Shown piece after piece: positions 8,676-18,266 of a stretch of DNA of 64,000 nucleotides (the first letter of the stretch is position 1; every line of letters begins with the position of its first letter). The notes beneath the pieces are model-generated. The model was not told the origin of the DNA. It saw only the letters and a list, made by a program, of their open reading frames with translations, and made no database searches. The stretch comes from DAOTTY01 sp964451095. Its GTDB lineage: Bacteria; Chloroflexota; Anaerolineae; Aggregatilineales; Phototrophicaceae. The DNA lies in assembly GCA_964451095.1 (NCBI GenBank), contig CAYVGI010000007.1, forward strand, positions 1-64,000, in the 5' to 3' direction. The position numbers were made by a program, and so were the translations under genes.

Positions 8676-11157
8676 TCTCGTTGGTCTCGCTGTCCTTTGC
8701 ATCCGTCTTGTTAACGGTCTCCTCGGTGTCGCCGTTGCCGACGGCGTTCTCTCCGGTGCGGCGGGGCAGTGGCGGGACATCCGGCATGGGTGATGTGTCC
8801 TCTTCCTCGGCGACCATTGAGTTCTGCGGCGGGTCAATCGGCACTGCCGTAGTTTCCGTTGTCAGCGTGCTGGACATCGGACGGATTTTCTTGGGTTTGG
8901 TGTCTGTCGCGCTGGTGCCAGGCTGCGACCCCGTCGACTTTTTGCTCTCGCCTGTTTTGGTTTTTGCCGCTTCTGGTATGGTTTTGCTGGGTTTGATTGC
9001 CTTGCTCGTGCTCGCATTCGGATAGTTGATGCGCGGATGAAACACTGCCTGTAGCATATCCACAAACACAGAGCGGATGGTCTTAATGTCGTTCGCCGTC
9101 AAACCGCTATCGTCTAGCTGCCCATCCCGGTTGCGTGCGTCGATAATCCCCTGGACGATTTCTTGAATCTCCTGCCGACTCGACGGACGCCTTGCCCGTA
9201 CCGCACTTTCGCAGCTATCGGCAAGCATCATAATGGCAGTTTCTCGGCTGCGCGGGATGGGACCGGGGTAGGTAAAGTCTACCGGGTCAATCGTTTCGGG
9301 GTCTTCCGCGTCGGACAGCGCCTGCCTGTAAAAGTATTCCACCCGGGTTGTACCATGGTGCTCGCGGACAAAGTCCCGCACGCGCTGCGGTAAGCGATTT
9401 TGCCGCGCCAGCTTGTCGCCTTCGGTCACATGGCTGATGATAATATCCGCGCTGCGGTAAGGGTCGCCCATTTCGTCGTGGGGGTTCACCCCATCCGCCT
9501 GGTTCTCCACGAAAAACGGCGCGTTCAGGCTTTTGCCGATGTCGTGGTATAGCGCCGCCACCCGCACAAGCTCTGCGCTGCCACCGATGGCATTCGTCGC
9601 CTGTTCGCTCAGGTTCGCCACTTGCAGGGAGTGCTGGTAGGTGCCGGGGGCATCGCGCAGCAGGCGTTGCAGTAACGGCTGGTTTGGCTGGCTCAGTTCT
9701 ACCAGCCGCAGCCCGGTGGGGAGGTTGAACAGCACCGTCACAAAGTACATCAGTGCCATTGCCGCCGCCGCAGAGAGCAACCCATTGAGTGCACCGAACA
9801 GCACCAGATTGGGTGCCAGTGGTACATTTTCCGCCAATTGAGATTGGCTCTCGCCGAAGTTGAAGATGGTAATCACGACCACGTTTGCCAGCGCCACCAT
9901 CAGCCCGGCGAAGAAGTAGCTGTTCAGCCGTTCTGCCCGCCGCAAAGACAGGGTACCGATTAGCCCGCCCACCATGACCAGCGCGGCAAGTTCCAGGCGT
10001 TGCCCCACCATAAAGCCCACCATCAGCGCTAGCCCCAGTGTGCTAATGACTGCCACTTCCGGACCGAGAATTGCCACAAACAGCAGCGCCATCGCCGCCG
10101 TGGGGTAGATGTATAGCTCACCCTGGCTGACGCCTACGACTCGTGCGCCCACCAAAAACAGCAGGTACAGCCCTGCCGCCAGCAGCACAAAGCGCGGCTG
10201 GTCTATCAGATGGGGTGAGAAGCGTGCGATGTACAGCCCAATAACGATCATCACAATGATGCTGACCATGAACGACCGTATCACCATCTGGGCAATCGTC
10301 TGCCGTCGTTCTTCCGGCGATACCTCCAGCAAGCCCAACTGCTGTAACGCCTCGTAGTCAGTCGGCGTGATGATGTCGCCCTCTGCCACTACAATTTGCC
10401 CGGCAACGAAGGTGCGTTCCACGGGCGCGAAGTTATCTGCCGCAAGTTGGCGGGCGGTGTCGGTTTCCTGCTGGTTTACGAATGTGTTCGGGCGAACCAG
10501 GTCTTCCACAATTGCCGTGATGACCGCCGCCTCCTGCTCGCTAAAGCGCACGCTCACCTGTGTGGGTAGGCGGCTGGTCACCGCCCTCAGGTCATCGTCA
10601 CTATCACGGATGGAACCCTGCAACACTCGCTCCAGCACCGTCACAATCTGTTCGTCAACGGAGCGCCAGGTTTCGTCGTCCAGTTCGAGGATGTTTAGCA
10701 TCACCCCCTCGTTTAGGTCCAGCGCGGCGATTTGTTCCAGGTCAACCAGCTTTTGGTCTGTTGTGGCGTACACATCCCGCCGCACGTTGTTGATGAAGTC
10801 CAGGATGCGGCGGGCAAGCTGGGTTTGCTGGCGGGCGATGTCGGTTGCGGGCAGGTCGTACACAACATCAACGTTGTCGACTGCGTTCTGCCTGCCCTGT
10901 TCTGTCAAAATGGCGCTGACGTAGGTGGTTGATGGAGGTGACTGCGGCGCAACAATGTCGCGCGGGGCGGGGTCGCCCACTTGCAGGGACGCGACAGACT
11001 GGTCGATAAACAGGGTGTTCAGGGACATCACAACGGTTGCTACCGCTGCAAACAGCAGCGCCGCACCTGCCACGCCCAACAGATGTACCACGCGCACCGT
11101 GCGCTCTGGCTCGATGTTGAACTGTTTCTCCAGTACCCCCGCAATCCACTCGGACAT
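8656..11157 (-). CDS. 7TMR-HD family phosphodiesterase (PgpH-like)
   Basis: An 833-aa membrane protein with one N-terminal membrane segment (about 28-48), an extracellular 7TMR-HDED-type domain (about 65-300), seven membrane segments (about 305-480) and a cytoplasmic HD domain. The HD motif is H538-D539 ('YHDIGK'), preceded by 'TYQHSLQVANLSE' and followed by 'ISHVTEGDKLA' and 'FVREHHGT'. PgpH proteins of this architecture degrade cyclic di-AMP. The last 130 residues are low-complexity, rich in Lys, Thr, Pro and Glu, and probably disordered; PgpH proteins do not usually carry so long a tail. It follows yqeY by 4 nt and leads into ybeY. Confidence 0.9.
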   Translation of the reverse strand: MSEWIAGVLEKQFNIEPERTVRVVHLLGVAGAALLFAAVATVVMSLNTLFIDQSVASLQVGDPAPRDIVAPQSPPSTTYVSAILTEQGRQNAVDNVDVVYDLPATDIARQQTQLARRILDFINNVRRDVYATTDQKLVDLEQIAALDLNEGVMLNILELDDETWRSVDEQIVTVLERVLQGSIRDSDDDLRAVTSRLPTQVSVRFSEQEAAVITAIVEDLVRPNTFVNQQETDTARQLAADNFAPVERTFVAGQIVVAEGDIITPTDYEALQQLGLLEVSPEERRQTIAQMVIRSFMVSIIVMIVIGLYIARFSPHLIDQPRFVLLAAGLYLLFLVGARVVGVSQGELYIYPTAAMALLFVAILGPEVAVISTLGLALMVGFMVGQRLELAALVMVGGLIGTLSLRRAERLNSYFFAGLMVALANVVVITIFNFGESQSQLAENVPLAPNLVLFGALNGLLSAAAAMALMYFVTVLFNLPTGLRLVELSQPNQPLLQRLLRDAPGTYQHSLQVANLSEQATNAIGGSAELVRVAALYHDIGKSLNAPFFVENQADGVNPHDEMGDPYRSADIIISHVTEGDKLARQNRLPQRVRDFVREHHGTTRVEYFYRQALSDAEDPETIDPVDFTYPGPIPRSRETAIMMLADSCESAVRARRPSSRQEIQEIVQGIIDARNRDGQLDDSGLTANDIKTIRSVFVDMLQAVFHPRINYPNASTSKAIKPSKTIPEAAKTKTGESKKSTGSQPGTSATDTKPKKIRPMSSTLTTETTAVPIDPPQNSMVAEEEDTSPMPDVPPLPRRTGENAVGNGDTEETVNKTDAKDSETNENVPDRD

Positions 11158-11161
11158 CGCG

Positions 11162-11611
11162 CTAGCCTTGCAGCAGGTCGCGCACGACTTCGTTTACCAT
11201 TTTGCCGTCTGCTTTGCCCTTCACCTGGGGCATTACCACGCCCATCACCTTACCCATATCCTTGGGTGTTTCTGCACCGGTTTTCGCAATTGCGTCCTTC
11301 ACAATCGCTTCGACCTCGTCGCGGCTCATCTGCGCGGGCAGGAACTGCTCAATTATCGCGAGCTCCTCGCGCTCCTGCTCAATCAGGTCGTCGCGCCCCG
11401 CCTCTTCCAGCTCCGTGATGGTGTCGCGGCGCTTCTTCACTTCCTTCAGCAAAATGTCCATCGCCTCGTCGCCGCTCAGTTCTTTCTGGTCGTCCACTTC
11501 CACCTGCTTGATCGCGTTTAACGTCATGCGGATGGTGTTGCGGGCGACGGCGTTTTTGTCCTTCATCGCCTGCTTCAGGGCAGCATTCATCGGCTCTCTT
11601 GGGTCTGTCAT
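11162..11611 (-). CDS. GatB/YqeY domain-containing protein
   Basis: A 149-aa stand-alone YqeY protein, helical, homologous to the tRNA-binding tail of GatB. Characteristic runs are 'ALKQAMKDKNAVARNTIRM', 'KEVKKRRDTITEFE'-like sequence near residue 55, and 'DMGKVMGVVMPQVKGKADG'. Family members are linked to Glu-tRNA-Gln amidation but the role of the stand-alone form is unclear. It is the first gene of the YqeY-PgpH-YbeY-DgkA-DgkA run; a TATAAT-like element lies on the minus strand at 11677-11682 without a clear -35. Confidence 0.88.
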   Translation of the reverse strand: MTDPREPMNAALKQAMKDKNAVARNTIRMTLNAIKQVEVDDQKELSGDEAMDILLKEVKKRRDTITELEEAGRDDLIEQEREELAIIEQFLPAQMSRDEVEAIVKDAIAKTGAETPKDMGKVMGVVMPQVKGKADGKMVNEVVRDLLQG

Positions 11612-11717
11612 AGTTTGTCCTTCGCTCGTGGGGTATGTGGATGCTCAGCAGTCAAAGGCAACGTCCCGCTGCGGCTATTATACCGGATGTTCGCCGGATA
11701 TTGAGGTTCAATACGGG

Positions 11718-12488
11718 TTAGGTTGTGTCATCACTGCCCAGCACCACCACATTATCAAACGTGACGGTAAGCTGCCCCGGCGCAAATGGGCTGACGATGA
11801 CACCCAGCTTGCCATACGGAATGTTATCGTCTGTGAGGGTGGTTAGCATCGCGCCGTCAATGCACTCGCCGCCTGTGAATGTGCTGGTGCCGTCCGGGTT
11901 ATCGGGGATGCACACGGGCAGTTGCTCCCCGTTTACATAGAACTGAAAGTCCGCGCCTTGTGCCGTCACGCGCACGGCATTTGCCGCGCCGATGCCCTGC
12001 GCAATAGCGTCGCTTTCGATCCACGTACTCAGCTCGCGCAGGGGCACACCGGGTAGCTGCCGCCACACGGAGTAGAAGCCATCGCTGCTGATGAGGAACA
12101 GATAGTAGGTTTCTTCGTCGAGTTGGCGGAAGACCACGCCGAAGCTGTTATCGACCGGACCCTCGTTGGCGGTTGCCTGTACGCGATAGTCAAAGTCCTG
12201 GAACAGGTAGCGGTTGGTGGCGCGTAGTGCCTCCGGGTTTGCCTCAGCGATGAACACCACCTCTTCGATGGTCAGGCTGAGCGCTTCGTCGCTGATGTCC
12301 GTGATGTAACCGCGCCGATCTTGTTGTGACCAGTCTTCTAGCAGTGCGCCGTTACCGAAGGTTGTCGCGTAGAGCACAGGGGCATTGCCGGGCACGACGA
12401 AGCGCAGTGCATCTGTGCTACCGCGCAGCCACCATACCACCCCCAGCAGCACGACAGACCCCAGCAAGAACATGACACGTCGCATCAA
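11718..12488 (-). CDS. Membrane-anchored protein with concanavalin/LamG-like beta domain
   Basis: One N-terminal membrane segment (about 5-22, 'VMFLLGSVVLLGVVWWL') is followed by an extracytoplasmic beta-sandwich-like region. Runs such as 'FGVVFRQLDEETYYLFLIS', 'GFYSVWRQ', 'VRVTAQGADFQFYVNGE' and 'GKLGVIVSPFAPG' are typical of the lectin/glucanase-fold (DUF1080-like) domains that bind sugars. No catalytic residues can be named. It lies 83 bp downstream of the membrane-protein array and may be its last gene. Confidence 0.55.
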   Translation of the reverse strand: MMRRVMFLLGSVVLLGVVWWLRGSTDALRFVVPGNAPVLYATTFGNGALLEDWSQQDRRGYITDISDEALSLTIEEVVFIAEANPEALRATNRYLFQDFDYRVQATANEGPVDNSFGVVFRQLDEETYYLFLISSDGFYSVWRQLPGVPLRELSTWIESDAIAQGIGAANAVRVTAQGADFQFYVNGEQLPVCIPDNPDGTSTFTGGECIDGAMLTTLTDDNIPYGKLGVIVSPFAPGQLTVTFDNVVVLGSDDTT

Positions 12489-12571
12489 CGGCTCGCCCTC
12501 TTGTAACGGATAGGATCACACGCGGCGGCATTGTAGCACGCGAGCATGGCAGCGTAAACGCGGTGTGCGGT

Positions 12572-13483
12572 TCATGCATCTGTTGGTGGTGGGCGGAGGA
12601 TGAGGGCGGGTAGTTCGAGTTCGTGTTTTTCTCCTAACGCATTTTGAAACAAAACCCACACGGATGCTGGGATCAATGTACACAATAGCGTCGGTTGCAG
12701 ACTGATCAACAGGGTGGATAGGATTCCAAGGAATCCGAGGGTTATGATCCCGGTGATAAGGATTGTGCTTACCAGCCGTAGCCATACCACGCCAATGTTG
12801 CGGTGGCGGGCGGCGCACAATGCGCCCAAGCTTGACAAATACTTAAAGCGCCACAGCGGTTCGTAGATCATCATCGCATAGGCGACGCCGACTACAACAA
12901 GCGTGTTGTACACGACAGCCACGGCGAGCACGTACACATCGATATGCAATGGATAGGTGAGCTGTGATATGAACTGGAGCAGTGCAGCGACGATTGCCAA
13001 AATGGTGACCAGTACACAGCACAGAAGGCGCAAATACCACATCACCACGAACACACGCCACGCTTGCACCCGCGCCAACGTCAGGCGTGTTATTGCGTAT
13101 ATATCCGGCTTAATGGTCGTAATCCGCATAAGGTCGAATTTGCCGTCTGTGTTTCTATCGCCACGGACGGCATTTACTGCGTAGAACACGGTGACAAAGT
13201 CCACGATGGGGAAGATCAATATGCTGATGAAAAGGGCGACCCGGGCGTAACCCACAGCAAGCGTAAGCAGTTCGTCGAGTTTCGGAACGGTCGTTGCGCC
13301 AGCAAGCCCGATTAGCACTGCCAGCCCACCAAACAGCAGCGTGGCAAGAATCCACAGCGTTTTATTGCTGTAGCGCACCAAACCTTCGGGTGTGCGCCCG
13401 CCGGGAACACTACGCAGCGCATACGACAGCAGCGGGTGGTTCGGGTCGAAATCTTTGAACGGACTTGTACTTTTGATAAACAT
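12572..13483 (-). CDS. ABC-2-permease-like membrane protein, array A unit 1
   Basis: A polytopic protein (about six membrane segments) of the family repeated through this window. It has the N-terminal motif 'HPLLSYALRSVPGGRTPEG' (residue 16 onward), a membrane pair with 'FPIVDFVTVFYAVN' (91-104), the cytoplasmic motif 'KFDLMRITTIKP' (115-126) and 'EPLWRFKYLSSLG' (208-220) followed by 'AARHRN'. The second motif corresponds to the 'E-R-x-x-T-x-D/E-L-L-x-x-T-P' region of ABC-2 permeases. Function unknown. It is the last permease-like gene of the minus-strand run and follows unit 2 by 6 nt. Confidence 0.7.
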   Translation of the reverse strand: MFIKSTSPFKDFDPNHPLLSYALRSVPGGRTPEGLVRYSNKTLWILATLLFGGLAVLIGLAGATTVPKLDELLTLAVGYARVALFISILIFPIVDFVTVFYAVNAVRGDRNTDGKFDLMRITTIKPDIYAITRLTLARVQAWRVFVVMWYLRLLCCVLVTILAIVAALLQFISQLTYPLHIDVYVLAVAVVYNTLVVVGVAYAMMIYEPLWRFKYLSSLGALCAARHRNIGVVWLRLVSTILITGIITLGFLGILSTLLISLQPTLLCTLIPASVWVLFQNALGEKHELELPALILRPPPTDA

Positions 13484-13489
13484 AGCGGG

Positions 13490-14437
13490 CTACGTGTCCA
13501 TGCGCTGGAAAATATGTTGGTGCAGTTCCCGTTCGCGCCGTATATTCACGCCCTGCAGCAGTGACCTCACCCAAATGGGGAGAAGTGCATACCCCAAGAT
13601 GCTGAACGCCCATGTGAAGGTATAAACATCAGCACTGCCATATAGCGCGTCAAACATCAGGGATTGCACAAATCCCCCTACCCACATGCCAATCAGCGTT
13701 ATAGCAAGGAACAACACGCCGCCTAGGATTGTCACCGATACCATCTCAACCACGGTCCATAACCATGCTGTGAAGGGATTGCGAAAACGAACCGCAAATG
13801 ATGCCCCCAGCGTTGAGAAGTACCGGAAGCGCCACAGCGGTTCCCCGATGAACATCACAAAGGCAACCCCAGCACCCAACAGCACAGTGGAGAACGCAAA
13901 TAGGGCAGCCGAATCGTTCAGGTCGGGTGGGGACACGAACAAGCCGACGCCCGCAGCAGCGACCAGCAGCACACAGCACAATAGGCGCAGTTGCCACATG
14001 AGCACAAACACCCGCCACGCCTGCACCCGGGCGAGTGCGACCCGTGCTGATGCATATGTTGCTGGGGGGACGGGGGTGATGCGCAGCAGGTCAAATTTGA
14101 CCTCGCGGTCTATGTCGCTGCGGATGCTGTTCACCGCGTAGAATACAGTGACAAAGTCCACGATGGGGAATGCAAACAGGCTGATTAGCGTGGCGAATAT
14201 ACTGTATGCGATGCCAACGGAAAGCAGCCCATCCAATGTACTGCCCGACGCAATAGCGACCAGGAGCAGAGCGAACAACCCACCAAACAGCAGCGCCGCA
14301 AGAATCCACAGCGCTTTGTTGCTGTAGTGCACCAAACCTTCGGGTGTGCGCCCGCCGGGAACACTGTGCAGCGCATATGACAGCAGCGGGTGTGTATGAT
14401 CAAAGTCGTTGAAGGGACTGAACCGAGAAGTGAGCAT
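13490..14437 (-). CDS. ABC-2-permease-like membrane protein, array A unit 2
   Basis: Close paralogue of its two neighbours: 'HPLLSYALHSVPGGRTPEG' near the N-terminus, 'FPIVDFVTVFYAVNSIR', 'KFDLLRITPVPPATYA', 'ARVQAWRVFVLMWQLRLL' and 'EPLWRFRYFSTLGASFA' followed by 'RFRN'. About six membrane segments; the C-terminal tail ('RRERELHQHIFQRM') should be cytoplasmic. The spacing of 6 nt on both sides indicates one transcript. No recognised enzyme motif. Confidence 0.7.
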   Translation of the reverse strand: MLTSRFSPFNDFDHTHPLLSYALHSVPGGRTPEGLVHYSNKALWILAALLFGGLFALLLVAIASGSTLDGLLSVGIAYSIFATLISLFAFPIVDFVTVFYAVNSIRSDIDREVKFDLLRITPVPPATYASARVALARVQAWRVFVLMWQLRLLCCVLLVAAAGVGLFVSPPDLNDSAALFAFSTVLLGAGVAFVMFIGEPLWRFRYFSTLGASFAVRFRNPFTAWLWTVVEMVSVTILGGVLFLAITLIGMWVGGFVQSLMFDALYGSADVYTFTWAFSILGYALLPIWVRSLLQGVNIRRERELHQHIFQRMDT

Positions 14438-14443
14438 GGCAGG

Positions 14444-15322
14444 TTAGGCGTCTTCGCCCTTCCACCGGAACAAATTGTCCACCAGCACTTGCTCGCGCCA
14501 GTCTGCCAGCCCTTTTTGCAGCGTCCACACAACGAACGGCATCGCCATGTACGGCAAAATGTTCATGTAAAAGCCCATCCAACCCACACCTACCGCCAAC
14601 ATCAGTTGCAACGTTCCCACTGCCAACAGCGACCCGCCCACCGCCAACCACACCGCCAAGTCGCTGCGGAAGCGTGCCGCAAAGGACGCCGCCAGGTTAG
14701 TCATCATGCGGAAGCGCCACAGCGGTTCCCAAACAAGCATGACGACAAAAATAACGGCACCAAAAATGAAGTATCCCATTGCCGGGTCTGGCGTGGAGCC
14801 ACCGAATGCCAGCACTGCCCACAGCAGCACGAACCCTGCCAAAAAACAGCACAATATACGCAGTTGCCACATCAGCACAAAAAACCGCCACGCCCGCACC
14901 CGCGCTAGCGTCAGCCGGGAGGCGGCAAAAACATAGGGCGAAAGGGTTGTCGCACGCAGCAAATCAAACTTCACGTCCTGGCGCATCTCGCTGCGGATGC
15001 TGTTCACCGCGTAGAACACCGTCACAAAGTCCACGATAGGGAAGGTGAAAATGCTCACGGCGAATGCGCCAACGGTGTACAGGGCAGCGATTTGCAACGC
15101 CCATTCGTCGTCGGTGTAGCTGGGCTGGAACACCGGTTGATACAGCGCGATAGCGACAAAAAGCCCGCCGAACAACAGCCCGCCCAAAATCCACAGGGTG
15201 CGGCGGCTATAGCGCACCAGCCCCTCCGGTGTGCGCCCACCGCGCACCTCGCGCACCACATAGCTCAGCAGCGGGTGGGTCGCATCGAAAGAATTAAACG
15301 GGTTGACACGATCATCAAACAT
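14444..15322 (-). CDS. ABC-2-permease-like membrane protein, array A unit 3
   Basis: Paralogue of units 1 and 2, with 'HPLLSYVVREVRGGRTPEG', 'FPIVDFVTVFYAVNSIR', 'KFDLLRATTLSPYVF', 'ARVRAWRFFVLMWQLRIL' and 'EPLWRFRMMTNLAASFA' followed by 'RFRS'. About six membrane segments and a short charged C-terminal tail. The identical spacing of the motifs in units 1-3 points to recent tandem duplication. It follows unit 4 by 6 nt. Confidence 0.7.
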   Translation of the reverse strand: MFDDRVNPFNSFDATHPLLSYVVREVRGGRTPEGLVRYSRRTLWILGGLLFGGLFVAIALYQPVFQPSYTDDEWALQIAALYTVGAFAVSIFTFPIVDFVTVFYAVNSIRSEMRQDVKFDLLRATTLSPYVFAASRLTLARVRAWRFFVLMWQLRILCCFLAGFVLLWAVLAFGGSTPDPAMGYFIFGAVIFVVMLVWEPLWRFRMMTNLAASFAARFRSDLAVWLAVGGSLLAVGTLQLMLAVGVGWMGFYMNILPYMAMPFVVWTLQKGLADWREQVLVDNLFRWKGEDA

Positions 15323-15328
15323 AGCGTG

Positions 15329-16276
15329 TTAGTCTCGTCCTTCTTGGAACATGTACTGTTGTGCCCGCCGCAGCGCGACGTTTTCCAGCGAAAAGTAGGC
15401 ACCATATATGCACAGTGTCACCAGCGCGATGCTCACCAGCGCGGCGGCATGGTCAATGGTGCTCCCCGCCAGCATGATGCCCAGAGTGCGCAAGTAGGGG
15501 GGGATGAGCAGCAATTGCGGCACGGTGAGCAGCAGCAGTACAATCATCGCGCCGCCGAACAGTGCTGCAAACAGGCTCTTAAAGCGCGTTGCCAGCGTCA
15601 CACCCAACGCGGTCACCGCCCGTGACCGCCACAACGGTTCGATAGTTATCACGACCAGCACGGCGAGTATCGCCAGCGCTCGCAGGGTGCTGTTTGCCGC
15701 TGCCCCGCTCACGGTGGGCAGGTAGTTCAGCCTGCCGCCGCCCACTGCCAGCCCCACGATGTAGATGACGAGCAGCATCGCCCGCCACGCCACCAGCGCC
15801 AGCGTGAACTGCCATGTGCGCAAGCGTGCCAGCGCGTGCTGTGCATCTGCAACAGATTCGCTTGTGAGTAGTGTGACGTGCAGCATGTCGCCGATAAGCT
15901 CGCTGCGCCCGCTAATGAGGTGATACAGCGTGATGCCGACGAACACGAAGTCCAGCGCTGGTCCTGCCAAAAGCCCCCCGATGAGCGCCCAGCGCAGCAA
16001 GCGGGACAGATCACGCATCAAAAGCGGCTCATCGAAGATAGAGTAGCCCACACCGTTGATGAGCAACGAAGCAAAGATGATGCCGAGCATAATCACAACC
16101 AGGCTCAGCGCTGCCCCAAGCAGAATGCAAAACGTCCACAGGCTGTGGGCGAACACATTGCCGCGTGCCCGGTACCACCAGCGCATCCGCCGGGCACCGT
16201 AGGCAAACAGTGGGTTTTGTGTGCTGACGCCGCTGTGAGGCAGCAACCCGTACAGTGGGTTCAGCTTGCGGATCAT
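15329..16276 (-). CDS. ABC-2-permease-like membrane protein, array A unit 4
   Basis: A more divergent family member, 315 aa: 'NPLFAYGARRMRWWYRARG' at about residue 19, 'DMLHVTLLTSESVADA' in the place of the FDLL motif, 'LARLRTWQFTLALVAWRA', and 'EPLWRSRAVTALGVTLA' followed by 'RFKS'. The ATG at 16276 overlaps the stop of the fused unit (ATGA). The upstream reading to 16384 is rejected because it lies inside the preceding gene and is not membrane-like. Confidence 0.7.
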   Translation of the reverse strand: MIRKLNPLYGLLPHSGVSTQNPLFAYGARRMRWWYRARGNVFAHSLWTFCILLGAALSLVVIMLGIIFASLLINGVGYSIFDEPLLMRDLSRLLRWALIGGLLAGPALDFVFVGITLYHLISGRSELIGDMLHVTLLTSESVADAQHALARLRTWQFTLALVAWRAMLLVIYIVGLAVGGGRLNYLPTVSGAAANSTLRALAILAVLVVITIEPLWRSRAVTALGVTLATRFKSLFAALFGGAMIVLLLLTVPQLLLIPPYLRTLGIMLAGSTIDHAAALVSIALVTLCIYGAYFSLENVALRRAQQYMFQEGRD

Positions 16277-18177
16277 CGCTTGTTCAGGCGGCGGGCAAAG
16301 CGCCGCGCATCCGCCAGCGCTATTTGCTCCACGGCGAGCAGGAACAAGATCAGCAGCACCGTTGCGCCCAGGACTGTTCCCCATTCGTCATAAATGCTGC
16401 TTCCGCGGTTCCAAGCCACCAACCCGAAGAAGATTAGCCCTAAAACCTGAATCAGGAACAGCGGAAGCTCAATGCTACCGCGTGCCAATGTCCGTCTCAC
16501 GCCCCGCAATCGCAGCACCAGCGCCAATGTAACCGCCGTCATTGTGCGCGTTTTGATCAGTCCCATTGCCATGATAAGCAGCAGCAGGGACACCATCATG
16601 GGTGCCCGTTCTGTCAGGAAGATCCACCGCCAATCGGGCAATAGCCGAATGCTGTCCGTGATATACCACTCCGCAAAGTGCAAGCTGAAGTACATCACTA
16701 CCGCCAGCGACGCGAACACAACGCTTACCGTCACCACTGCCCAAGCTTGCAACCGTGCCAGCGCCCGGAATGCCTCTACCAGTTGTTTGGGGCGCAGGTT
16801 GGTGAGTGCGAGTAAGTCGTCGTCCACCCGCACCGGAAGGGCAGTGACCGCTCTTGCCGCCGCACCGCTCGCCGGCAAATCCAGCATTGTAACCATGATA
16901 AGACCCACCAAAACCGCCCACCACGCTCCCTGCTCCATAAGTCCCACGAGTGCGTCAGCATCACTCATCGCGTCTGCGCTTGCCCACGCAAGCGCGACGT
17001 ATCCCACAGCGCTTACCAACAGCACCGCAAAGCTCGTCCACGCTGCGAGCAGCCACCAGCGCAGAACGGGACTCCTGTCGGACTGCCACCAGCCAACCTG
17101 CCGCACATGGAAATTGAACAGGGGGTTGCCGGGTTGGATGCCACTGTGAGGCAACCACCACCGCAGCCCATTCCACCAGGGGTAACCATCGGGGCGCGGG
17201 GGCGCTACCCACCGCTCCTGGATGGTGCTGGTGCGACGCAGTGCCCAGCGCAACCCCCCGGCTCGGATTAGGCGGAAGCTGTGATAGACAAACGCCGCCT
17301 CCAGTGTGAAGCCGCCCACAATGACGAGGATAACGAACATCTCGGCGGAGTTGCCGTAGCCCACAATGTTGTAGAGTCGGTCTGTCGTCCATACGAGCAA
17401 CCAGATGCCGCCAGCAGCAAGCGCCGCCATCAGTATCCACACCAGCACCATCATCAAGAATGCCAGCGTGATGGCGGTGACAAACCGCTGCACCTGGGCG
17501 CTCACCCCCATCGCAATTGCCGTAGTTGCCTGCAAGCGCCACAGCGGTTCCAGGATGAAAACTGCGCCCAAGAGCATGCACAGCAGGACGAAATAGGTCG
17601 TTTGCATCGGGTATTCCACAATGTCGTACCACATCCGCAACAGTGACTCATCCTGTAGCACGGGTTGTACGAAGAATCCGTTCAGAAGTATCGCCAGCAC
17701 AACGGCAACGCGTGTGCCGATGACAATCATCGTCATCCGCCACAGGCGCAGCATAGACGCGCCATGGAGTGCAGTAAGCACAGACTGCCCGCTTAACGGT
17801 GTTAACTGCACCAGATCCCACCGTAGGGCGTTGCGCTCCCCGTTGATGCTGTTAACCGTGAGCGCCATAATGGCAAAGTCCAGCAGGTAGCTTAGCGCGA
17901 TGCTGATGCCGCCACTCCACAGCAGCAGCGTCCAGTTGCCGTCCGTTAACTGGTAAATGCTGCGGAAGGCGGTTGCATTGGTGCTGTACACGGCGTAGCG
18001 TGCCACCAGGAAGAAAACCCAACTGATGAGTAGCAGCAGCACTGTCCATACAACCACCTCCGCGCCGTAGCGAGATAGTGTGCGCCCGTTGCGCCACCAG
18101 CGCAGCCGCCGCATGTTGATTTGGAAGATGGGATGGGGTATGGGGGTGGGGGAGAGCATCAACCACTGATGCAGCAC
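16273..18177 (-). CDS. Fused double ABC-2-permease-like membrane protein, array A units 5 and 6
   Basis: At 634 aa this is twice the family length and holds two complete units. The first half has 'HPIFQINMRRLRWWRN' (about residue 15), 'RWDLVQLTPLSGQSV' (about 117) and 'EPLWRLQATTAIAMG' (about 209). The second half starts again with 'LPHSGIQPGNPLFNFHVRQ' (about 340) and has 'DDDLLALTNLRPKQ' (about 449), while its third motif has decayed. 'LTPLSG' here is very close to ABC-2 permease sequence. The start is a GTG with AAGGAG about 9 nt upstream. The region joining the halves ('HSFRLIRAGGLRWALRR') is basic and cytoplasmic. Confidence 0.7.
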   Translation of the reverse strand: MLHQWLMLSPTPIPHPIFQINMRRLRWWRNGRTLSRYGAEVVVWTVLLLLISWVFFLVARYAVYSTNATAFRSIYQLTDGNWTLLLWSGGISIALSYLLDFAIMALTVNSINGERNALRWDLVQLTPLSGQSVLTALHGASMLRLWRMTMIVIGTRVAVVLAILLNGFFVQPVLQDESLLRMWYDIVEYPMQTTYFVLLCMLLGAVFILEPLWRLQATTAIAMGVSAQVQRFVTAITLAFLMMVLVWILMAALAAGGIWLLVWTTDRLYNIVGYGNSAEMFVILVIVGGFTLEAAFVYHSFRLIRAGGLRWALRRTSTIQERWVAPPRPDGYPWWNGLRWWLPHSGIQPGNPLFNFHVRQVGWWQSDRSPVLRWWLLAAWTSFAVLLVSAVGYVALAWASADAMSDADALVGLMEQGAWWAVLVGLIMVTMLDLPASGAAARAVTALPVRVDDDLLALTNLRPKQLVEAFRALARLQAWAVVTVSVVFASLAVVMYFSLHFAEWYITDSIRLLPDWRWIFLTERAPMMVSLLLLIMAMGLIKTRTMTAVTLALVLRLRGVRRTLARGSIELPLFLIQVLGLIFFGLVAWNRGSSIYDEWGTVLGATVLLILFLLAVEQIALADARRFARRLNKR

Positions 18178-18266
18178 GAGATGTCGCTCCTTAATTGTGC
18201 CTTATGGTTTGATCGTACCAGAAAATATCCCCTGACGATGTAAACATCGGAAAAAGTTTGTTGTGG

